A stretch of DNA of 64,000 nt from G965233625 sp965233625. GTDB taxonomy: Bacteria; Planctomycetota; Planctomycetia; Pirellulales; Pirellulaceae. Below, piece by piece: positions 6,831 through 16,481 of this stretch. Below the pieces are notes generated by a model. It was not told the DNA's origin, ran no database searches, and saw only the letters and a program-made list of their open reading frames with translations. Location: positions 4,402,001-4,466,000 of the forward strand of contig OZ247499.1 in NCBI GenBank assembly GCA_965233625.1. Direction: 5' to 3'. Every line of letters starts with the position of its first letter. Position 1 is the first letter of the stretch. The position numbers were made by a program, and so were the translations under genes.

Positions 6831-9002
6831 ATGAGCCAAGGCTATACATGTCCGCACTGCGGCAATGTGATTCATCCAGGCTATGGCTACCAGGCAGGCG
6901 CCCCCCTCCAGTGTATGAACTGTGGCCAGCATTCATTGCCGCCCGCATCTCCTGGCGGCCTGTCTCCGCTCGACCAGCACCCGCCGCAGCAACACTACGC
7001 GCAGCAGCAACACTACGCGCCGCAGCAGCAATACGCGCCGCAGCAGCCTGCCGGTCCGTATCAAGGCGGGCAGGCCGCGCACAGCTATTCTCCGGTCGCG
7101 GCTGGTGGTTCAACCTTTCTTGGCAGGTTGGGGACGCGACTGATGATCCGGCTGGTTGTCGGCGTGTGTGCCATGCTCATCCTCGGCGCGGGAACCGCCG
7201 GTCTGGCGTTGTGCGCCGGGATCATGAGTCTGTTTTCACCAGAAGATCCAAGCATCGCTGCAGACCCTGCGCCAGCATCCACCGGCAGCGGAGCGATAAG
7301 CCCGGTTGACCCGGCCGGCGCATTGACCGGCTCACCCGTTACCACGCCAGGCGCCGGTATTTTTGGTGCATCTGTTCCCTTCGGTCACGACCGTGTGACG
7401 GAGACGACTGTGGACGCCTTACAATACAAGTGGGACGAATCGAAGGAGCGTTTCAGGGCCAATGTGAAATATGAACTCTCGCTGGGCAGCCGCAAGCTTA
7501 CGTGGTCCGGGGATACCATCTATACCCCCACAACAAAAGCACCCACCGCTACGGCACGGCCGGAACTGCCCGGTGGCCCTCTGGAACGCGAAAGGCAAGG
7601 CAATGGCACTGGTTTCGTAGTCCGGCCCGATGGCTACATCGCGACGTGCGCGCACGTTGTTGAAGACGCCCATGAGATCATCGCAGTCATCAACGGAAGC
7701 GAATATCCAGCGAAGGTTATTGCCGTCGATAGCGACGCAGATGTGGCTATCGTCCGCATCCGTGCAAACGGTCTGCCCCACTTGCCCATCCTCGAGCCGT
7801 CGAGCATCCGGCTGGCGGAGGATGTGCGGGTGTTCGGATATCCGCTGGCCGACCGGCTAGGCGAAAGCATCAAGATCACACGCGGCACGGTCTCGGGCAT
7901 GACCGGCGAAGGCACTGAGAAGGTGCTGCAATTGGATGTCACCGTTAATCCCGGCAACAGTGGCGGACCGCTGATCAACGACCGGGGGCAGGTGGCCGGC
8001 GTTGTCACCGCACTTCTTTCAGGCGCCAGCATCTCGGAAGTCAGTTTCGCTGCGGGAACGGGGAGTCTCGTCAAGCTCATGGACAAAGCAGGGCTAAAGT
8101 ACGAACACGCTTCCGGCGGAACGGTACTGGCCGGTCCTGAACTAGCATCAAGAGTCACCCGGTCCGTTGCTCTGTTAAAAGTCAAAGCAGGCGGGGGCCG
8201 CGCCGCACCGGTGGAGCAGGTCGTTCTGGACTACCGCAGTTCCTGGTCAGAGAGCGTGACCAACAGCGGGATTCTAGCGTCGCCAAACATACACCACGAG
8301 CGGGAGGAAGGTTCGATCTCGGTAGGGCTTGATGGCGAGGTCGTCAGTTCCAACGCTGAGTTTAACGTGCTGCGTTCCTTGGGACTGGCGTCTCTGATCG
8401 CAATAGAGCCCTTGGCGCCAGGCAATCAGGAGGAATGGCAGGTCACCCGGACGGTGATGATCCCTGAGAAAAAAACAGAAACCGTGCAGAGTGGACGGCG
8501 CCCGCCCTATCCACCCCGTTCGCCCTACGGACCTCCTAGATTGCCTTGGGAAAGACGTCCTTCCGCACCAGCCACCAGAACATCAACGAAGGTGCACCCA
8601 TCGGTTGAAGTGCGTCATTATCAGATTCTGAAGGATGAGGGAGACCTGGTTCACATCAAAAAGCTGGTCAGGCTGCGCACGTTTGACCCGGAAGGTCGTA
8701 GCGAGACCCCGTATATGCAGGTCAGCGGGCAAGGCGTCTTCATCTTCAACAAGGCCAAAGGGCTTCCCGATTCACTCGATTTTTCGGGAACTGTGCAGGT
8801 GCTTAAAGACGGTAGTCTGCTGACCATTCCCTTTAAAATTACCTACAGCGTTGATGGTGAGCAGGCAATTAAGGCCAGCGAAGCCGACCTGCAACGTAGA
8901 ATCGCCGAATCAAAAGCGAAGATGAAAAAGCTTGAAGAAGAACGCAAGGCAAACGCCATCCCGGTGAGTAAGGGCCTGGATAAGCTTGATCTGGCGCCCT
9001 GA
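6831..9002 (+). CDS. Membrane-anchored trypsin-like (S1C/HtrA-type) protease with zinc ribbon
   Basis: A 723-residue protein. Residues 5-35 form a cytoplasmic zinc ribbon (CPHCG and CMNCG). A glutamine/tyrosine-rich low-complexity segment follows (repeats of HYAPQQQYAPQQ, about residues 50-80), then one membrane helix at about 107-130 (MIRLVVGVCAMLILGAGT). The protease domain at about 255-400 has the triad in order: His in ATCAHVVED, Asp in DSDADVAIV, Ser in NPGNSGGPL. It therefore appears catalytically competent. No PDZ domain is recognisable; instead there is a C-terminal region of about 300 residues of unknown fold ending in a lysine/glutamate-rich coiled coil. Planctomycetes have many such zinc-ribbon membrane proteins. 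The protease should face the periplasm (topology inference). Substrate is unknown. Confidence 0.85.
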   Translation: MSQGYTCPHCGNVIHPGYGYQAGAPLQCMNCGQHSLPPASPGGLSPLDQHPPQQHYAQQQHYAPQQQYAPQQPAGPYQGGQAAHSYSPVAAGGSTFLGRLGTRLMIRLVVGVCAMLILGAGTAGLALCAGIMSLFSPEDPSIAADPAPASTGSGAISPVDPAGALTGSPVTTPGAGIFGASVPFGHDRVTETTVDALQYKWDESKERFRANVKYELSLGSRKLTWSGDTIYTPTTKAPTATARPELPGGPLERERQGNGTGFVVRPDGYIATCAHVVEDAHEIIAVINGSEYPAKVIAVDSDADVAIVRIRANGLPHLPILEPSSIRLAEDVRVFGYPLADRLGESIKITRGTVSGMTGEGTEKVLQLDVTVNPGNSGGPLINDRGQVAGVVTALLSGASISEVSFAAGTGSLVKLMDKAGLKYEHASGGTVLAGPELASRVTRSVALLKVKAGGGRAAPVEQVVLDYRSSWSESVTNSGILASPNIHHEREEGSISVGLDGEVVSSNAEFNVLRSLGLASLIAIEPLAPGNQEEWQVTRTVMIPEKKTETVQSGRRPPYPPRSPYGPPRLPWERRPSAPATRTSTKVHPSVEVRHYQILKDEGDLVHIKKLVRLRTFDPEGRSETPYMQVSGQGVFIFNKAKGLPDSLDFSGTVQVLKDGSLLTIPFKITYSVDGEQAIKASEADLQRRIAESKAKMKKLEEERKANAIPVSKGLDKLDLAP

Positions 9003-9239
9003 CAGAATCCTCTCATTACTGGCGGCGCAGGTCCGCAGAACCGGATGCATTTCTAACACCACCAAGGCTGGTCCTTTTTGCGCTGAAGCCCCGGCGTACG
9101 CATGCGAGGTCCGGCATCTGGTGCGTGAAGGCCAACGCTGCAGCAGGTTACGCCCTGCGGATTGTTGACGCGGGTGCTCTTTGCAGTTAAACCGTGTTGA
9201 TTCACTGTTGCAAACCTCGTACACGCAGGATCAGAATTG

Positions 9240-10376
<1,137 letters not shown>

Positions 10377-10441
10377 GTTCACCTGCATGGTCGCGTCCAA
10401 TCAATCAACCATGTGGATGCGGATCACTCGACAGAAAACCA

Positions 10442-10466
10442 GTAGGGCAGGCTCCGCCTGCTTTCC
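10442..10466. repeat. REP copy flanking RAYT, left
   Basis: GTAGGGCAGGCTCCGCCTGC followed by TTTCC, containing the palindrome GCAGGCTCCGCCTGC. It is the inverted counterpart (one mismatch over 25 nt) of the copy at 11063-11087 on the other side of the transposase gene. Confidence 0.85.
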
Positions 10467-10487
10467 ATCCGTTATGAGCGTCCATCC

Positions 10488-11054
10488 ATGCCGAACTTCC
10501 GCCGGGCAAACGTCCCCGGCGGAACCTTCTTTTTCATGCTCGTAACGCATCGGCGACGCAAACTATTTCACCTGGAAAAGAACCGCGCGTTGCTAGGAGA
10601 CGCGATCAGGCAGTGCAAGCAACAATGGCCGTTTGCGATAAACGCCATCGTGCTGTTACCCGATCACCTTCACACGATCTGGAGTCTGCCAGCGGGCGAC
10701 AACAATTTCCCGGGCCGGTGGAACTTCATCAAGAGAAGCTTCACCACTCATTTTCTCAAAGCAGGCGGCTCCAGTCCGCAAGTCTCTGCGGGAAAAGAAC
10801 GCGAACGGCGCGGTGTGTGGCAGCGGCGGTACTGGGAGCATGCGATTGAAAACGAAGAAGATTTCGCCGCCCATTTCGACTACATCCACTACAATCCGGT
10901 AAAGCACCAGTTAGTACAGTGCCCGCGCGAGTGGAAGCCCTCCAGTTTTCATCGTTGGGTAAATGCCGGAGTCTATCCCGACGGTTGGGGCCGGGGCTCC
11001 ATTCCTGGCAGCTTGCTACGAAAGAGCGATGCAGATTTTGGCGAACCTTCGTGA
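10488..11054 (+). CDS. REP-associated tyrosine transposase (RAYT, Y1/HUH family)
   Basis: A 188-residue protein starting MPNFRRANVPGGTFFFMLVT. Diagnostic features of the Y1 transposase fold are the HUH-type motif in VLLPDHLHTIWSLP and the catalytic-tyrosine region YIHYNPVKHQLVQ. The WQRRYWEHAI signature of RAYTs (TnpA-REP) lies between them. Enzymes of this type cut and mobilise REP hairpins as single-stranded DNA. The gene is closely bordered by two inverted REP copies (10442-10466 and 11063-11087), which is the expected REPtron arrangement. The protein looks full length with no frameshift, so it may be active. Confidence 0.92.
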   Translation: MPNFRRANVPGGTFFFMLVTHRRRKLFHLEKNRALLGDAIRQCKQQWPFAINAIVLLPDHLHTIWSLPAGDNNFPGRWNFIKRSFTTHFLKAGGSSPQVSAGKERERRGVWQRRYWEHAIENEEDFAAHFDYIHYNPVKHQLVQCPREWKPSSFHRWVNAGVYPDGWGRGSIPGSLLRKSDADFGEPS

Positions 11055-11062
11055 CGTTACAA

Positions 11063-11087
11063 GGAAGGCAGGCGGAGCCTGCCCTAC
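11063..11087. repeat. REP copy flanking RAYT, right
   Basis: GGAAGGCAGGCGGAGCCTGC followed by CCTAC, the inverted partner of 10442-10466. It lies 8 nt past the RAYT stop codon and 18 nt before the 3' end of the convergent DUF1501 gene. Confidence 0.85.
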
Positions 11088-11105
11088 ATGAGTTTGCCTT
11101 CAGGC

Positions 11106-12551
11106 TTACGCCAGAATTTCTTTGACGACGTGGCCGTGCACATCCGTTAGGCGGAAGTCGCGGCCCTGGAAGCGGTGCGTGAGTTGTTTGTGGTCGATGC
11201 CTAGCACGCGGAGCATGGTGGCGTGCAGGTCGTGCACTTCCACCACGTTTTCAACGGCGTTGTAACCCAGGTCGTCGGTGGCGCCGTGCGTGACGCCGCC
11301 TTTGATGCCGCCGCCTGCCATGAAGATCGAGAAGCCTTTGATGTGGTGATCGCGCCCGCTGCCCTGCGCCATGGGCGTGCGGCCGAATTCTCCGGCCCAG
11401 ACGACGAGGGTTTCGTCCAGCATATCGCGGTCTTTCAGATCCTGAATCAACGCGGCCGCACCCTGATCGACCAGCCGCGCCGTCGTCGCCACGCCGTTCT
11501 TCACGCCGCCATGATGGTCCCAGCCGCGATGATAAAGCTGTATGAACCGCACGCCGCGTTCGGCCAGCCGCCGCGCTAACAGGCAGTTGGCCGCAAACGA
11601 TCCATCCTGCCCCTTGGCGCCGTATTTCTCCAGCGTGCCGGGCTTCTCATCGCTGAGGTCCATCAGGCCGGGGACGCTGGCCTGCATCTGGAAGGCCATT
11701 TCGTACTGGCTGATCCGGGTGGCGATCTCCGGATCGTTGACCGTCTGGTTCTTCATCGCGTTCATCTTCTGCACGGCTTTGACGATGTCGCTTTGCAGAT
11801 CACGCGTGACGCCCGGTGGATTGTTCACATACAGAACCGGGTCGCCCTTTGAATGGAAGTGCACGCCCTGAAACTTGCTGGGCAGAAAACCGCTGTGCCA
11901 CTGCCGCGAAGCAATTGGCTGGCTCTGCCCTCCGCCGACGGACGTCAGCACGACGAAGCCCGGCAGATCGTCCGCTTCCGCCCCCAGGCCGTACAGCAGC
12001 CACGATCCCATCGCGGGCCGCCCGCTGATCAGCGTGCCGGTGTTCATAAACGTGTGTGCCGGGTCGTGGTTGATCGCTTCGGTTTTCATCGAGCGGATGA
12101 TGCACATATCATCAGCGTGCTTTGCCAGATGCGGGAACACGTCGGAGATTTCCTGGCCCGATTTGCCATGCTTGCGGAACTTATGCTGCGGCCCCAGGCA
12201 CTTCAAAGCCTTGCCTTGCAACTGGGCGATCGGCTGACCCTTGGTGAAAGATTCGGGCATCTGCTTGCCGTTCATCTTCTCCAGTTCGGGCTTGTAATCG
12301 AACGTCTCCAGGTGCGAAGGACCGCCCGCCATACACAGGAAGATCACCCGCTTGGCCTTGGGCGGAAAGTGCGGCTGGCGGATCACGCCCTGCCATTTAT
12401 CCAGCGCGACGCCTTCGTTCTTCACCGGGGCCGCCATCCCAGATTCCGCCAGCATGGATGCCAGCGCCACCGAACCGATGCCCCGCGACATATTGCCCAG
12501 AAAACTGCGACGCGTCTGGGCGGCCAGATGTGGATGAAGAAACGTGTTCAT
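11106..12551 (-). CDS. DUF1501 family secreted protein (Tat signal)
   Basis: A 481-residue protein. The N-terminus has a twin-arginine-type signal (QTRRSFLGNMSRGIGSVALA) followed by MLAESGMA, so export of a folded protein is likely. The body is DUF1501, a sulfatase/alkaline-phosphatase-like fold: FLCMAGGPSHLETFDYKP, NHDPAHTFMNTGTLI, QLYHRGWDHHGG and VVWAGEFGRTPMAQG are family signatures. DUF1501 genes usually follow a PSCyt1/DUF1549/DUF1553 gene. Here there is no such partner: upstream lies a REPIN and then ispF on the opposite strand. Enzymatic activity has not been established for the family. Confidence 0.93.
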   Translation of the reverse strand: MNTFLHPHLAAQTRRSFLGNMSRGIGSVALASMLAESGMAAPVKNEGVALDKWQGVIRQPHFPPKAKRVIFLCMAGGPSHLETFDYKPELEKMNGKQMPESFTKGQPIAQLQGKALKCLGPQHKFRKHGKSGQEISDVFPHLAKHADDMCIIRSMKTEAINHDPAHTFMNTGTLISGRPAMGSWLLYGLGAEADDLPGFVVLTSVGGGQSQPIASRQWHSGFLPSKFQGVHFHSKGDPVLYVNNPPGVTRDLQSDIVKAVQKMNAMKNQTVNDPEIATRISQYEMAFQMQASVPGLMDLSDEKPGTLEKYGAKGQDGSFAANCLLARRLAERGVRFIQLYHRGWDHHGGVKNGVATTARLVDQGAAALIQDLKDRDMLDETLVVWAGEFGRTPMAQGSGRDHHIKGFSIFMAGGGIKGGVTHGATDDLGYNAVENVVEVHDLHATMLRVLGIDHKQLTHRFQGRDFRLTDVHGHVVKEILA

Positions 12552-12689
12552 GGCAGGTCAGCTAGAAACAGGTTGAAGGTAGGACGGCGTTCACCCCTCA
12601 TAATAACACGCTGCGACTATGGTCGCACGTAATCGATAACTCTTTACAATGGCGGCAGATAACGGTGGTGGGTTGATTGACCTCACCCC

Positions 12690-12763
12690 CGTAGTTCAGG
12701 CGGCGTGCCTGACGACGTTTGAAGTGGACGGCGTAACACCGGCAGGCGGGCGCCTGCCCTACG
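12690..12763. repeat. REPIN-like imperfect inverted repeat, second copy
   Basis: The left arm begins CGTAGTTCAGGCGGCGTGCC and the right arm (GGCAGGCGGGCGCCTGCCCT, then ACG) is its approximate reverse complement. The loop contains GTGGACGGCGTAAC, matching the loop of the 4229-4300 element (GTGGACTGCGTAGC). It lies 33 nt upstream of the ispF start, in the gap between DUF1501 (minus) and ispF (plus). Confidence 0.8.
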
Positions 12764-12796
12764 TGTAACGGCCCCTTGAGATTACCTGTGGAAACT

Positions 12797-13270
12797 ATGC
12801 GAATTGGCATCGGTCACGATACACACCGTCTCGCTGCGGGCGGGCCGCTGATTGTGGGCGGCGTGCAGATTCCGCACGATCACCATGCCGTCGGCCACAG
12901 CGACGCCGATGTCCTGCTGCACGCCATCACCGACGCGCTGCTAGGCGCCGCCGCACTGGGCGACATCGGCGAAATGTTCCCGGACAACGCAGAAGAAAAC
13001 CGCGGCCGCGACTCGGCCGACATGCTCAGCCGCGCCTTCCAGCGGGTCGCCGCAGAGGGCTACCGGCCGGTAAATCTCGATTGCATTATTTTCGCCCAGC
13101 AGCCTAAACTAACACCCCATAAAGACAGCATCCGCCAACGCATCGCCAGCATCCTGACTATGAACGTCAGCCAGATCAACGTGAAGGCCAAAACCGGCGA
13201 AAAGGTCGGCCCGGTCGGAACCGGCCAAGCCATCATGGCGCAATGCGTCGTGCTGCTAGAGAAGGCATAA
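12797..13270 (+). CDS. ispF: 2-C-methyl-D-erythritol 2,4-cyclodiphosphate synthase
   Basis: A MEP-pathway enzyme that cyclises CDP-methylerythritol 2-phosphate to MEcPP with release of CMP; it works as a cytosolic homotrimer. Residues MRIGIGHDTHRL (metal ligands Asp and His), the VGHSDADVLLHAITDALLGAA motif region, GDIGEMFPD and the C-terminal KAKTGEKVGPVGTG are all present. The 157-residue length is standard. ATG at 12797 is chosen because the protein begins exactly as the family does; the upstream in-frame TTG at 12776 is not needed. cysS follows after 57 nt on the same strand, so an ispF-cysS operon is likely, a linkage known from other bacteria. Confidence 0.96.
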   Translation: MRIGIGHDTHRLAAGGPLIVGGVQIPHDHHAVGHSDADVLLHAITDALLGAAALGDIGEMFPDNAEENRGRDSADMLSRAFQRVAAEGYRPVNLDCIIFAQQPKLTPHKDSIRQRIASILTMNVSQINVKAKTGEKVGPVGTGQAIMAQCVVLLEKA

Positions 13271-13327
13271 GCACCCGCTCCCACCGTGGGAGTAGAGCAA
13301 CTGCTGCGAACACACAACGGACTGAAC

Positions 13328-14926
13328 ATGTCTTCGACAATGAACGAGCCATCGGCTTCAACCAGCGAGCAATCACCCGCAATGTCTATCCGCATCTACA
13401 ACACACTGAGTAAACAGAAAGAGGTCTTCGAACCTGTTGTCCCTGGCAAAGTGGGCATCTATCTGTGCGGACCCACGGTTTACGCCGAAGCCCACATCGG
13501 CCACATGGTCGGTCCCGTCATCTTCGATACCGTCAAGCGTTACCTAACGCACAGCGGCTACGACGTGAAACTGGTCGTCAACATCACCGACGTGGACGAT
13601 AAGATCATCAACAAGGCCAACGAGCGGAATCTCTCGATGGGCGAAGTCGCCGCCGAGAACGAGAAAGATTATCTCGATAACCTTGCTGCCTTCGGCGTCG
13701 ATCAGATTGATGAGATGCCTAAAGCCACGCAGAACATCGGCGAGATTATCAAGATCATCAAAACGCTGGAAGAAAAAGACTTCGCCTATAACGTCGATGG
13801 CAACGTGTTCTTCGACGTGGGCAAAGATCCCAACTACGGCAAGCTCAGCAACCGCACGGCGGACAGCCAGCAGGGCGAGGGCGGCGGCGCCGCAGCGCAG
13901 AAACGCTCGCCCGGCGACTTTGCTCTCTGGAAAGCGGCCAAGCCCGAGGAGCCTTCGTGGGATAGCCCGTGGGGTAAAGGGCGGCCCGGCTGGCATATTG
14001 AATGCTCGGCGATGAGCCGCCGCGTGCTGGGGGAATCTTTCGATATCCACGGCGGCGGTCTGGACCTGGTCTTCCCGCATCACGAAAACGAAATCGCCCA
14101 GAGCGAATGCTGCCACGGCGCCCCCATGGCCAAATACTGGATGCACAACGGCCTGCTGCGTGCGGCAGCCAAAGGCAAAGTCGGCGGTAAGTCCGATCGC
14201 GAAGATCAGGCGGAAACGCCCGAAGATGCTGCCAGCGGAAAGCTCAGCCGCAGCAAAGGCGGAGGCGGTCTGCACAAGCTGGTTGAAAAGCACGGCGGCG
14301 AAAGCATGCGGTTCTTCCTGTTGCGGACGCATTACCGCAGCACGGTGGTGTTTGGCGATGAAGGGCTGGCCGATGCCCGTAGCTCGCTGGATACGTTCCA
14401 CCGGTTGTTTGAACGCTATCAGCGTGTAACAGGCGAAAGCTTCTACGAACTGGCGCCCGCCACTAACCGTACAGAGGGTGCCTTTGAACCCGGTGACAAT
14501 GAGCTGTCACAGGCCGCGGCGAAGCATCGCAATGCGTACTTCGACAAGATGGACGACGATTTCAATACCGCAGGCGCCGTCAGCGAGATGTTCGAACTGA
14601 TGCGCGCCGCTAACCGTTACATCGACGCCCACAGTCTGGAAGAAGAAGCCTCCCGCAGTGACGCACATCTGGCAGCCTTGAAAACCGCCGCCGCCGCGAT
14701 GCGCGAGATGGCGTCGGTGCTAGGCATCTTCCGCGCAGCGCCCGCCGCCAGCGGCGCCTCGGACGAACTAGCCGGTCAGTTGATGGAACTGCTGATCGAC
14801 ATCCGCGCCAACGCACGCAGCAACAAAGACTTCGCCACGTCCGACCGCATCCGCGACGGCCTCGCAGCGCTGAACATCACGCTGGAAGACCGCAAAGACG
14901 GCACCGGCTGGCGCCTCGATTCGTAA
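13328..14926 (+). CDS. cysS: Cysteinyl-tRNA synthetase
   Basis: A class I aminoacyl-tRNA synthetase that charges tRNA-Cys. The zinc-binding and active-site cysteine is in YLCGPTVYAEAHIGHMVG, which also carries the HIGH signature. Further zinc ligands are in WHIECSAMS and FPHHENEIAQSE; the KMSKS loop appears as KLSRSKGG. A DALR-like helical anticodon domain forms the C-terminal third. ATG at 13328 gives 532 residues. This is longer than the usual 460-490, partly from an N-terminal extension (TMNEPSASTSEQ) and partly from an acidic insertion (KVGGKSDREDQAETPEDAAS) directly before the KMSKS loop. It lies downstream of ispF in a probable operon. Confidence 0.96.
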   Translation: MSSTMNEPSASTSEQSPAMSIRIYNTLSKQKEVFEPVVPGKVGIYLCGPTVYAEAHIGHMVGPVIFDTVKRYLTHSGYDVKLVVNITDVDDKIINKANERNLSMGEVAAENEKDYLDNLAAFGVDQIDEMPKATQNIGEIIKIIKTLEEKDFAYNVDGNVFFDVGKDPNYGKLSNRTADSQQGEGGGAAAQKRSPGDFALWKAAKPEEPSWDSPWGKGRPGWHIECSAMSRRVLGESFDIHGGGLDLVFPHHENEIAQSECCHGAPMAKYWMHNGLLRAAAKGKVGGKSDREDQAETPEDAASGKLSRSKGGGGLHKLVEKHGGESMRFFLLRTHYRSTVVFGDEGLADARSSLDTFHRLFERYQRVTGESFYELAPATNRTEGAFEPGDNELSQAAAKHRNAYFDKMDDDFNTAGAVSEMFELMRAANRYIDAHSLEEEASRSDAHLAALKTAAAAMREMASVLGIFRAAPAASGASDELAGQLMELLIDIRANARSNKDFATSDRIRDGLAALNITLEDRKDGTGWRLDS

Positions 14927-14955
14927 GCGGGACAACAACACAGTTGTAGCATCAC

Positions 14956-15097
14956 ACACCAACCCGAAGCGCAAGCGAGGGACGTTTGGCTTGATGCTGA
15001 AAACAAGGGCTTTTGGCGAATAGGTCTCAGATCGACCTTTGGTCAGAGCGGCCATTCGCTCCAGACTTGGGCGCCCCTCGCTCGCGCTTCGGGTTCG
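14956..15097. repeat. REP pair, ACCCGAAGCGCAAGCGAGGG family
   Basis: A unit at 14956-14984 (ACACCAACCCGAAGCGCAAG, then CGAGGGACG) faces an inverted unit at 15071-15097 (GCGCCCCTCGCTCGCGCTTC, then GGGTTCG). They are about 86 nt apart, between the converging ends of cysS and the potassium channel gene. The same unit recurs at 27931-27960 and, interrupted by an insertion sequence, at 28047-28056 plus 29507-29530. Confidence 0.85.
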
Positions 15098-15132
15098 TCT
15101 GAACCAATTTAACCAGCCGCTACTGCAGCCCA

Positions 15133-16242
15133 TCAATCCAGCGTGGCGCCGCGGTACGTTAGCCGTGTTTCTTTGGCGGCGAAGCGTTCGGCAAGTTGCG
15201 GAATGTCGTCCTGATGACCGAGCACGATGACGACATCGCCGGGTGACAAAGTTGTGTCACCCGGTGGATTCAGCGTGGTGGCGCCGTCCGTGTGACGGAT
15301 GCCCACGATTAGAAAGCCGTGGTTGCTGCGGACTTCGATTTCGCTCAACCGCCGGTTGGCCAGCGAAGATCCGCGGGTGACTTCCAGTTCATCAAACTGC
15401 AAGCCGATCTGGCCTAGTTCGTCGTTGATACTGCCTTGCCCGGCAAGCTGCTCAAGCATGTTCTCGGCCGTGGGGCGGATAATCAGGTGGGCGACCTTGG
15501 TGGCGCCAATCGCCGTGGGCAGCACTACGCGGGTGGCGCCGCAGCGGATGAGTTTGCGTTCGGTGGCCGGGTTCTCACCGCGGGCGATGATCATCGCATC
15601 CGGGTTCATTTCACGGGCGGTGATCGTCACGAAGACGTTGGTCGCATCTTCCGAGAGCATGGTCGCCACCACCGCGGCGCGGTCGATGCCGGCGTTCTTC
15701 AGCGCGTGTTCTTCGGTCGCGTCGCCGTGGATTACCAGATAGCCCAGTTCCTCGGCGGTCTTCAGCCGCAGGTCGTCGTTGTCGATGATCACAAACGGTT
15801 TGCCGGCGGCCTTAAGTTCGCGGGCCAGGATAGAACCCATGCGTCCTACGCCGCAAACGATGGTGTGCCCGCTCAGTCGTTCGATATCCCGGGTCATTCT
15901 GCGTGCTCCCAGTGCCTTGTTCAGTTCGCCATCGACCACCATCTGCATGAATCCGCCCGCAGTGTACAGCAGCGCGCCGTAGCCAGAGATAATCACGGCG
16001 ATGGTCAGCGCCCGCAGCGCGGTGGATTCCACGGGATGCACCTCGCCGTAGCCGACACCGAAGATGGTGATAATCACCATGTAAATCGAGTCATCCAGCC
16101 GCCACCCCGCAGCCACATAGCCGACAACCGCCACGACGCACACCAGCAGAAACCCGCCCAGGCCGGTCAGCATTTTGCGGATTGCTTCGGAACTGGAAAG
16201 ATGCCGCGACGACTGTCCGGCGGCGTCTTCGTTTACAGCCAT
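15133..16242 (-). CDS. Two-TM potassium channel with RCK (TrkA-N/TrkA-C) domains
   Basis: A 369-residue ion channel. TM1 is at about residues 30-50 (GFLLVCVVAVVGYVAAGW). The pore loop and selectivity filter are TIFGVGYGEVHP (GYG motif), and TM2 is at about 78-100. A cytoplasmic RCK/TrkA-N Rossmann domain begins HTIVCGVGRMGSILAREL, with the acidic cap VIIDNDDLR. A TrkA-C domain at about 285-360 contains LANRRLSEIEVRSNHG and LSPGDVVIVLG. This is the MthK-like layout in which nucleotide or cation binding gates K+ flux. It converges with cysS; no partner gene is adjacent. Confidence 0.93.
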   Translation of the reverse strand: MAVNEDAAGQSSRHLSSSEAIRKMLTGLGGFLLVCVVAVVGYVAAGWRLDDSIYMVIITIFGVGYGEVHPVESTALRALTIAVIISGYGALLYTAGGFMQMVVDGELNKALGARRMTRDIERLSGHTIVCGVGRMGSILARELKAAGKPFVIIDNDDLRLKTAEELGYLVIHGDATEEHALKNAGIDRAAVVATMLSEDATNVFVTITAREMNPDAMIIARGENPATERKLIRCGATRVVLPTAIGATKVAHLIIRPTAENMLEQLAGQGSINDELGQIGLQFDELEVTRGSSLANRRLSEIEVRSNHGFLIVGIRHTDGATTLNPPGDTTLSPGDVVIVLGHQDDIPQLAERFAAKETRLTYRGATLD

Positions 16243-16481
16243 CTGAACCTGCCGCGTGGGGTGTGGAACCTGCCGCCGCCCGGAACTTCACCTCCCGGCA
16301 ACTGCACGACGAAACGAACCTTTCAACCGCTGCAAAAAATGGACCGCAGAGCCTGGATGCTACTAAACGGGTGGCAACTGCGGTATCTTTGAATTTAACT
16401 GCCACAATAACGCGCGGCCATCGCGCAGCGATTCGGCGCCACAGCAGTGCGAATCTCCTAATCTCTGAATGAGTATTGACC

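Noticed and set aside
13544..14401. A 285-codon minus-strand open frame opposite cysS
   Set aside because: It is a shadow frame of a highly conserved gene; its product has no recognisable motif.
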